Below, piece after piece: positions 55,808 through 62,553 of a DNA stretch of 64,000 nt. The translations under genes were made by a program, and so were the position numbers. Source of the stretch: Singulisphaera sp. GP187 (GTDB lineage: Bacteria; Planctomycetota; Phycisphaerae; Phycisphaerales; SM1A02); the NCBI GenBank assembly GCA_945869475.1, contig CAMBOV010000001.1, positions 372,001 to 436,000 of the forward strand, read 5' to 3'. Numbering within the stretch: position 1 is the first letter of the stretch; every line of letters begins with the position of its first letter. The notes under the pieces were generated by a model. It did no database searches, was not told the DNA's origin, and was given only the letters and a program-made list of their open reading frames with translations.

Positions 55808-57468
55808 TTCTGAACATTGCAGTCATCGCGCTTGTGGCGTTCATTGCCTACTGGTGGGCAAATCAAGGTCTTTTTAGCGCAATTTTGCATTGCCTCTGCG
55901 TGATTGCGGCAGGCGCACTCGCACTTGCCTTTTGGGAGCCCATGGTCGTTGGCTACCTCCTGAAGGGCGAAGACTTTGACAATTATGCATGGGGGATGGC
56001 ACTTGGTGGACTTTTCATCATCTTCCTCTTTGTCCTGCGCCTGATCTGCGATCGTTTCGCGCCGAGCAACGTGAGGTTTTCGCCCGCAGTCAATCTCATT
56101 GGCGGCGGTTGCTTCGGGGCCTTGGCTGGTGTGCTCACTGCAGGCATGACCTGCATTTCGTGCGGCCTCATTCAAGCCCCCGTCGAAGTCATGGGATACG
56201 TGGGATGGGCTCGTGCCGCCGATGCAGCTGGCGCTCCGATGCAACTCAACATGATGATGTTGCCCGCTGCCGACTTCACTGAAAAGTTCTATTCGATGCT
56301 CTCCAAGGGATCGCTCTCGCCATTTCGTCCAACCGCGCTCGCTGATTACTACCCACGTCTCGCCGACACAGCGCTGAGCCTTCACCGCGACGGCTATTCC
56401 GACGGCGAGGCGCGCGCAGCACTCGCGCCAGACTCTGTCACTCTTGGAGAAATCATCTTTGACCCGACGTACTCTTCCTCTTCGCGTGATGGTTCGACCT
56501 CGGGCACCTTTGCCGTCGACTTCACCGTCAATTCCGGAGCGTTCGACGCCGGGGAGCAATTCATCATCTCGTGCGCCCAAGTACGAATCTCTTCAGATGA
56601 GAAGAATCCGAAACTCGCATTCCCAACGCAGTTCTATCAACCCATGAGCGACGGGACGAGCCGACTCTATCCCTTTGACGACATCAGCAATTTCGCCACG
56701 AGTGTCCCAGGCGAGCAAGATGTCAAGCTCACGTTTCTCTTCCCTGCCGATGATTTCCCCAAAGGAAACCAGCCGAAATTCCTCTTCGTCAAAGGACTTC
56801 GTTTTCAACTTCCTGCCACCACCGAAGTCTCTGATCTCAAGCAACGACTCAATGGCGACGAAGAAGAGGTGGTCGAACAAGATGATTCGAGCCTCGACGG
56901 AGGATTCGTCGACGATGTGTCGAAGCTGATTGCGGTGAAGAACTCCATCCTCCCTGTACAGATGAACACCAACATGGCGTCGCCGATGACCCACGTGGCT
57001 GGAAAGTCGGGCAATTTCCTTAGCGGTGGCAAGGGCGTCTACCGCAAGGGTTCTGCGATGTCGATCTCTCGTTCGCAGCGAATCAAGGGATTCAGCCACG
57101 CTGATGGAACCGAAGTGATCATGCTCGACGTCTCTCGATACGACGGCGGACTCGATCTCTATGGCGACGGATCAGCGGCGATCAAGGCACTCGGCCGAGA
57201 CGGTGCCATCGAACTCGTCGACTCGCGAAGCAAGGGCTACAAGCCAACTGGATATGTCTGGGAGCGACAGAGCGACGTCGAGATCAATTACGAACCGGGA
57301 AAGCCGATCCAGAAATTGTCTCAGCTGCCAAACCAGCCCTCATCCGGCGAGAACAAACTCAAGCTTGTCTTCGTCGTTCCCGTTGGCACGAACATCACGG
57401 GTGTTCGCCTTGGAAAGACGATCATCGGTCGGTGCGACGTGACCGCCAAAGATGGCCTGCTCGACTGA
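55804..57468 (+). CDS. CvpA-like membrane protein with large unknown C-terminal domain
   Basis: A 554-residue protein. The N-terminal 165 residues have four hydrophobic segments with the spacing of CvpA-family proteins (F-L-F-V-L-R-L-I-C-D-R-F then N-L-I-G-G-G-C-F-G-A-L-A-G-V-L). The remaining 390 residues are soluble, with several beta-rich segments (F-A-V-D-F-T-V-N-S-G-A-F-D) and no family I know; the C-terminal V-G-T-N-I-T-G-V-R-L resembles a DUF-type cell-surface domain only loosely. It overlaps the degenerate ATPase gene as ATGA, so the two are surely cotranslated and probably interact at the membrane. Confidence 0.78.
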   Translation: MILNIAVIALVAFIAYWWANQGLFSAILHCLCVIAAGALALAFWEPMVVGYLLKGEDFDNYAWGMALGGLFIIFLFVLRLICDRFAPSNVRFSPAVNLIGGGCFGALAGVLTAGMTCISCGLIQAPVEVMGYVGWARAADAAGAPMQLNMMMLPAADFTEKFYSMLSKGSLSPFRPTALADYYPRLADTALSLHRDGYSDGEARAALAPDSVTLGEIIFDPTYSSSSRDGSTSGTFAVDFTVNSGAFDAGEQFIISCAQVRISSDEKNPKLAFPTQFYQPMSDGTSRLYPFDDISNFATSVPGEQDVKLTFLFPADDFPKGNQPKFLFVKGLRFQLPATTEVSDLKQRLNGDEEEVVEQDDSSLDGGFVDDVSKLIAVKNSILPVQMNTNMASPMTHVAGKSGNFLSGGKGVYRKGSAMSISRSQRIKGFSHADGTEVIMLDVSRYDGGLDLYGDGSAAIKALGRDGAIELVDSRSKGYKPTGYVWERQSDVEINYEPGKPIQKLSQLPNQPSSGENKLKLVFVVPVGTNITGVRLGKTIIGRCDVTAKDGLLD

Positions 57469-57473
57469 GGCGC

Positions 57474-57941
57474 TCACGCCACCGCCACGGCCTTCTCAAT
57501 CGCCGCGAAGTCAACTTGCTCGCCTGGGTTTTCGGTGACCCAGCGGTACGAGACGATCCCCGCACGATTGACAACGAACACCGATCGCTTGGCGACCCCC
57601 TTCATCCCCTTGAGATCCTCGTGAATCACGCCAAAGAGGCGCGCGGTGCTCTTGTTGAAGTCTGAAAGCACGGGAAAGGGCAGGTTTTCAAGTCGCCGAA
57701 ACATGTCCGTCACGAAAGGACTATCAACCGTAATCGCAAAGACTTCTGCGCCAAGGTCTTGCCACTTCTTCCACTCATCGCGAAAGGTGCAGGCTTCGTG
57801 GGTGCAGACTGGGCTAAAGGCGAGTGGCATGAAGAGCAGTACGACCTTCTTCGACCCTAGGAGCGCTCCCACGTCGACTTCCTCCCCTGGTTTGCATGCG
57901 AGTTTGAAGGGCGGACAGCGGTCGTTGAGTTGAATCGTCAT
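57474..57941 (-). CDS. peroxiredoxin (AhpE/BCP-like)
   Basis: A 155-residue thiol peroxidase that reduces peroxides. The active site A-F-S-P-V-C-T holds the peroxidatic cysteine near residue 46, and a second cysteine five residues later (C-T-H-E-A-C) matches the resolving position of the BCP/PrxQ group. The T-V-D-S-P-F and F-P-V-L-S-D-F segments and the late V-V-N-R-A-G-I-V-S-Y strand fit AhpE-like members. The ATG at 57941 is preferred; upstream in-frame codons lack homology. Convergent with the CvpA-like gene, 5 bases apart. Confidence 0.9.
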   Translation of the reverse strand: MTIQLNDRCPPFKLACKPGEEVDVGALLGSKKVVLLFMPLAFSPVCTHEACTFRDEWKKWQDLGAEVFAITVDSPFVTDMFRRLENLPFPVLSDFNKSTARLFGVIHEDLKGMKGVAKRSVFVVNRAGIVSYRWVTENPGEQVDFAAIEKAVAVA

Positions 57942-58206
57942 TTGGGAACAATAGTCCGAAATCGAGGTGACCGCAACGGGTGTTCGGGCTTCTCTCGCAG
58001 TCACAACACCGATTTATTGTGCAAATAATTCGTGAATTTTTTGGATTTGCGCAATCTGAGGTTACCTTGTGCCGACGGGTTGCGTGGTGCAACTTGTTCT
58101 GCGTGGATTTTTCGCCCGTTGACTGACGCATGATGCTGAGGCGACTGATGGAACAATCCATGTTCAACGCGTTTGGTTCAATATTCTTGAAGAAAATACT
58201 GGAGAA

Positions 58207-60723
58207 ATGATGCTTACTAAAAAAGTTTTCTTGACCGCGGGTGCTCTGCTCGCTTCCTGTACCACCGCGGGCGTCTACGCCCAAGGCAGTCTCACCTGTG
58301 CTGATGCGGTCGTCGCCGTCGATGGTGACAATGCCTACAACAACGCTGGCGCAACACTCGTCATGGACTACACAGGTCTGTGCGACATGGGTCAATTCGG
58401 TACCGACTTCAATTACAACACAGTCTGGTTCAAATGGGTCGCTGCGACGACTGACACCTACACGGTCTCGAATTGCAATGTCGCTGGCGGCGTCGACACA
58501 CGCTTCTCGGCGCAGACGGACTGCACTGCAGCATCCGTGGTCGGATGCAACGACGACGGCGCGGGATGTGCCAATTTCTCGAGCATCATGACGTTCGCTG
58601 CGAATGCAGGAACGACCTACTACATCGCTGTCGGCGTCTATTCCGCAACGACGGTCGGCGGTCCCGGAACGATGAACATTTCTGCCGGTGGTGGTGGTGG
58701 TGGTGGCGGTGGCGGATGCGGCACAGGCGGCGATTGCTGCATTTCCAACCCCGGCACGATGGGTTGCATCGACACAGAGTGTTGCGACACGGTCTGTGCT
58801 GCTGACGCATACTGCTGCGCAACCGAGTGGGATCAAATCTGCGCGGACCAAGCCGCAGTGATGTGCACCGCATGCGGCGCAGGTGGCTGCTCACTTCCAC
58901 CGTTTGGACAGGCTGAAGTTGAACTCTGCAGCGAAGACACCAACGGTGGTTGCAACGCTGGCGGAGCGAGTGAACCAGCAAGCTTTCCCGTGTCAATCGG
59001 TGGAAGCTATTGGTCAAGCGCCGCGATGCGCGACACCGACTGGTACTCCTTCACCACATCCGAAGGCACCGAGATTACTGCAACTCTGTACAGCAACATT
59101 CCAGCCTTCTGCGCCCTCGTCGATGCAAACGCATGCACGATCGTCGGAACAGTCAGCACTGGAAGCTGCCCAAGCACGATGCTCACGGCATGCGTTGGAC
59201 CAGGCTCGTACTACATCGTCGCACTGCCAAGTGCATTCGCTGAGTTTCCTTGCGGCGGATCGATCTCAGGCGACTATGTGCTTGAGCTCTCAGCGGTGAC
59301 CTGCACATTCACTCCACCAGCGGGTGACGATTGCGCAAACGCCGTGGTCGCAACTCTTGGTGCGAACCCCTTCGACAACAGCAATGCAGGCACAAGCGTT
59401 CCTGACGTCACATGTGGATTCGGCGGAGCGCCATTCACCAAGGACGTGTTCTTCACATTCGTGGCTCCTGCCACTGATGGATACACCTTGCAAACCTGCG
59501 ACTCGTCGATGCCATTCGATACAGGCGTCGAAGTCTGGGATTCATGCCCCGACACGGGCGGCATGATGTTGTTCTGCAACGATGACGGCCCAGGATGCGT
59601 GAACTATTCGTCCCTCTTGGCTGCTCAACTTGTGCAAGATGTCACGTACGTGATTCGAGTTGGTGGATGGAATGGCGCAACTGGTGCAACGGAACTCAAC
59701 ATCACTCAGGGAGCCCCAGTGGGTCCTGCGAATGATGATTGCTCTGATGCCGCAGTTGCGATCATTGGATCGAATGCATTCGATACGAATGGTTCGACCA
59801 CCGATGGTCCAAACCCAACCGACCCAAGCTGCGGTAAATTGGGTGCAGGCTTCTACAACGATGTCTGGTTCTCACTCACGACGCCGACGACCGAGGGATA
59901 TCTCGTGTCACTCTGCTCAGCGACATGGGATACCCGTCTCGATGTCTATGCCAGTTGCGGCGGTGCTCTGGTTGTGTGCAACGACGACGCGTGCGGAACA
60001 CTTGCTTCCGAAGTGACGATCGCGGCAACTGCTGGATCGACCTACAGAATCCGCATCGGTGGATACGGCGCGGCCAACTTCGGAGTGGGTGACATGGTCA
60101 TCTCCGCAGCTGGTGGCGGTGGTGGTGGTGGCGGCGCTGGACTCACCTGCGCGACGCCAGTGGCTCTCGCAATGGGTGCTACACCGTTCACTCGCGTGGG
60201 TGCAACAGTTGACTTGGACTTCACCGGATTCTGCGACATGGGTCAATTCGGAACAGACTTCAATTACAACTGCATCTTCTACACCTTCACCCCAACCCAA
60301 GCTGGTCTCTACCGGTTCTCGACCTGCGGCACTGCTGGTCACGACACACGACTCTCAGCATCGACCGTGTGCAGTGACGTGACGACCGTCGTTGGTTGCA
60401 ACGATGACGGCGCGGATTGCACACTCTTTACATCCATCATGGATGTTCAGTTGGAATGCGACGTCGAGTACAGCATCGCCCTCGGTGGGTACTCCACAAC
60501 GACACCACTCGGAACAGGCACGCTCAACGTGACTGTTACGAGCCCAGTGGCTTGCGGAACACCATGCCTTGGCGATTACAACCTCGACGGGATCCGCAAC
60601 GGTATGGATCTTGCGACGTTGCTCTCATCGTGGGGAGCGCCTGCTGGCGACATCACTGGCGACGGCACCACAAGCGGCCCCGATCTCACCACACTGCTGA
60701 GCGGTTGGGGTCTCTGCCCATAA
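58207..60723 (+). CDS. secreted repeat protein with PPC-like domains, Cys-rich module and dockerin-like end
   Basis: An 838-residue exported protein with a signal peptide (ending near V-Y-A-Q, residue 26). It holds four or five copies of a domain of about 110 residues, each opening with C-A-x-A-V or D-D-C-x-x-A and containing F-x-x-x-A/T-x-T-x-G-Y/T and G-C-N-D-D-G, like bacterial PPC domains. The first and last copies share nearly identical DNA (58382-58420 and 60232-60270), a sign of recent duplication or conversion. Poly-Gly linkers (9 and 7 Gly) separate blocks. One Cys-rich module lies at 58738-58866. The last 50 residues are dockerin-like and end in Cys-Pro. A GGAG site precedes the start. 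Calcium-binding or adhesive roles are inferred only. Confidence 0.85.
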   Translation: MMLTKKVFLTAGALLASCTTAGVYAQGSLTCADAVVAVDGDNAYNNAGATLVMDYTGLCDMGQFGTDFNYNTVWFKWVAATTDTYTVSNCNVAGGVDTRFSAQTDCTAASVVGCNDDGAGCANFSSIMTFAANAGTTYYIAVGVYSATTVGGPGTMNISAGGGGGGGGGGCGTGGDCCISNPGTMGCIDTECCDTVCAADAYCCATEWDQICADQAAVMCTACGAGGCSLPPFGQAEVELCSEDTNGGCNAGGASEPASFPVSIGGSYWSSAAMRDTDWYSFTTSEGTEITATLYSNIPAFCALVDANACTIVGTVSTGSCPSTMLTACVGPGSYYIVALPSAFAEFPCGGSISGDYVLELSAVTCTFTPPAGDDCANAVVATLGANPFDNSNAGTSVPDVTCGFGGAPFTKDVFFTFVAPATDGYTLQTCDSSMPFDTGVEVWDSCPDTGGMMLFCNDDGPGCVNYSSLLAAQLVQDVTYVIRVGGWNGATGATELNITQGAPVGPANDDCSDAAVAIIGSNAFDTNGSTTDGPNPTDPSCGKLGAGFYNDVWFSLTTPTTEGYLVSLCSATWDTRLDVYASCGGALVVCNDDACGTLASEVTIAATAGSTYRIRIGGYGAANFGVGDMVISAAGGGGGGGGAGLTCATPVALAMGATPFTRVGATVDLDFTGFCDMGQFGTDFNYNCIFYTFTPTQAGLYRFSTCGTAGHDTRLSASTVCSDVTTVVGCNDDGADCTLFTSIMDVQLECDVEYSIALGGYSTTTPLGTGTLNVTVTSPVACGTPCLGDYNLDGIRNGMDLATLLSSWGAPAGDITGDGTTSGPDLTTLLSGWGLCP
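58738..58866 (+). repeat. Cys-rich module, copy 2
   Basis: The same 43-residue unit with the conserved Cys spacing and W-D; the N-terminal His of the other copies is replaced by Pro, and an extra Cys precedes the unit. Confidence 0.88.
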
Positions 60724-60754
60724 GTTGGTTTCAGATTCACTTCTTCGAGAGTGC

Positions 60755-60794
60755 AACCCCCCTCGGTCACTGGACCGGGGGGGTTTTCTTTTTG
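60755..60794 (+). terminator. strong intrinsic terminator between the two secreted protein genes
   Basis: AACCCCCCTCGGTC pairs with GACCGGGGGGGTT around a short loop, followed by TTTTC and TTTTT. It lies 31 bases after the stop of the upstream gene. Confidence 0.92.
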
Positions 60795-60837
60795 GGCAAT
60801 TCGCCGAGTTTGTAGTGACAAATCACGGTGGTCACGT

Positions 60838-62553
60838 ATGTTCACTGTGATGCTTTCAATGAAGTTCTCCCCTCGAGTGATTTCTGCCCGGTGCTTCGTG
60901 CTTCTGCTGCCTGCCCTCTGGGCTGCACTCTGGGCTGCGAGCAGCGCATCTGGGCAACTCTGCCCGCCCGGAGCGAGCGGACCCTGCACAAGCGCGCATT
61001 CCACGCCAGGATGCGCCAACCTGGAGTGCTGCGAACTCATCTGCGCGAGCGATCCTGCATGCTGCACAGCTTCCTGGGATGCCTACTGCGCCTTCGTCGC
61101 ATCACTCTCGTGTGACGCGCCTCCGCCAGTGCCATGCGGCTCACCAACGAGTGGCAGTTGCAATGAACCACACGCAACACCATCCTGCTCAGACGCTGCG
61201 TGCTGCACGACGGTCTGCGCGTTTGTGCCATCCTGTTGCACCGTCGCATGGGACACACTTTGCGTCACAATCGCTGATGGCAATTGTGCAACACAATGCA
61301 CTCCGACCTGTCCAACTGGATCGCTCGCTGAAGGGGAAGTGTGTGGCACGCAAAGCAATGGCGCGTGCCCCGCAGGAGTTCCAAATACAAACCTCGTCAC
61401 CATCGGCAATGGCCAGTCACTCTGTGGTCGATTGCAACAGATCAACGATCTCTCACCCGATCTCGATGCCTATCGCATCAACGTCTCCGATCCAAACGGT
61501 GATGGACTTGCGCGACTGACCCTGCAATACACCGCCGAGTACGCGTCTGACTCGAAGAGTTTCATAGCGCTCTTGCCAACCGCATGCACCCCGCTCGCGT
61601 CTGCCTCGCATGTGCTTCAGATGACATCCTGCGGTGTGCAGACCTTTAGTGCGTGTATCCCAGCTGGATCAGCTGGATCAGCTGGATCAGCTGGATCATG
61701 GATCGCCGTCGTTGGCCGAGGAACGTTTCCAAATCCGCAGGTCTACCCACTTGGATGCGGCGGTTTTCACTCGTATTCGCTGGGTGTCTCGTGGAATGAT
61801 CAGTGCTCGAATCCCTGCGGAACCGGTGGCAGCTGCTACGAACCACATGCGGCTCCTGGGTGCGACAACGCAGTCTGCTGCGCGGACGTCTGTGCAGTCG
61901 ATCCAGTCTGCTGCGAGAAGAGCTGGGATCAACTCTGCGCCGACCGAGCGCTCACCACGTGCCCTCCACCAACACCAGCAAACGATCTCTGTCAGAACGC
62001 GAGCGTCGTGCATCTTGGCAACACCACATTCACACTCGTGGGGGCAAACGCGACTGCCTACCCGGCGCCGTCTGGTTGCTTGGTCGGTGGTGGCACGACA
62101 CTCGGTCGTGATGTCTGGTTCCGATTGAGTGACGTTTCTGGAAACGTCGCGATGAGCACCTGCGGTCCTGGCGCACTTGACAGTGTCATCGTGGTCTACG
62201 ACGCGTTGTGCGGAACAACATCGATCGCGTGCAACGACGACGCGTCGACCTGTGCCGCGAATCAACTGAGCTCACACGTCGAATTCGCTGCGACCTGCTC
62301 GAGCGAGTACTTCATTCGGGTCGCGGCGATGCCTGGACAGATTGGCTCTGGAACTCTCAAGATCACATCGACTCTGCCCGCCTGCGCACCCTGCCCTGAC
62401 GTCAACGGAGACAATCAAGTCGACGGGGTCGACCTCTCAGCGGTGCTCGCGGGATGGGGCGCTGGCGGAAGTGGTGACGTGGACGGCGACGGCGCGGTGA
62501 ACGGCGTAGACCTCACGGCGATCCTTGCGGGTTGGGGTGCGTGTCCGAACTGA
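60838..62553 (+). CDS. secreted Cys-rich protein with three Cys modules and dockerin-like end
   Basis: A roughly 571-residue exported protein. The likely signal peptide is M-K-F-S-P-R-V ... A-S-S-A-S-G-Q, so a start at 60859 is nearly as likely as 60838. Two Cys-rich modules (60985-61113 and 61159-61287) come first, then a PPC-like domain of about 160 residues containing a Ser-Ala-Gly repeat from four 9-base units (61662-61697), a third module (61834-61962), another PPC-like domain (C-N-D-D-A-S-T-C) and a dockerin-like end (V-D-L-S-A-V-L-A-G-W-G twice) finishing W-G-A-C-P-N. It is related to the 58.2 kb gene but separated by a terminator. The 3' end overlaps the AMP ligase by 41 bases. Confidence 0.83.
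   Translation: MFTVMLSMKFSPRVISARCFVLLLPALWAALWAASSASGQLCPPGASGPCTSAHSTPGCANLECCELICASDPACCTASWDAYCAFVASLSCDAPPPVPCGSPTSGSCNEPHATPSCSDAACCTTVCAFVPSCCTVAWDTLCVTIADGNCATQCTPTCPTGSLAEGEVCGTQSNGACPAGVPNTNLVTIGNGQSLCGRLQQINDLSPDLDAYRINVSDPNGDGLARLTLQYTAEYASDSKSFIALLPTACTPLASASHVLQMTSCGVQTFSACIPAGSAGSAGSAGSWIAVVGRGTFPNPQVYPLGCGGFHSYSLGVSWNDQCSNPCGTGGSCYEPHAAPGCDNAVCCADVCAVDPVCCEKSWDQLCADRALTTCPPPTPANDLCQNASVVHLGNTTFTLVGANATAYPAPSGCLVGGGTTLGRDVWFRLSDVSGNVAMSTCGPGALDSVIVVYDALCGTTSIACNDDASTCAANQLSSHVEFAATCSSEYFIRVAAMPGQIGSGTLKITSTLPACAPCPDVNGDNQVDGVDLSAVLAGWGAGGSGDVDGDGAVNGVDLTAILAGWGACPN
60985..61113 (+). repeat. Cys-rich module, copy 3
   Basis: 43 residues with C-x3-H-x4-C-x4-CC-x3-C-x5-CC-x3-WD-x2-C-x7-C; identical spacing to the other copies. 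Confidence 0.92.
61159..61287 (+). repeat. Cys-rich module, copy 4
   Basis: 43 residues with the same spacing and conserved His and W-D; separated from copy 3 by 15 residues. Confidence 0.92.
61834..61962 (+). repeat. Cys-rich module, copy 5
   Basis: 43 residues with the same spacing, lying between two PPC-like domains of the same protein. Confidence 0.92.

Noticed and set aside
25726-58038. Shared 10-mer TTCGTGAATT upstream of the 25859 and 58207 genes
   Set aside because: The distances to the starts differ (133 and 178 bases), no flanking similarity is seen, and it could be chance.
58005-58206. Possible small gene or RNA in the gap before the 58.2 kb gene
   Set aside because: No plausible reading frame with a ribosome site; only a short GTTGC/GCAAC hairpin (58079-58093) is visible.
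58690-58720. GGT/GGC repeat as a possible G-quadruplex
   Set aside because: Runs are only two G long; it is better explained as a poly-Gly linker, unlike the GGG tracts in nuoL.
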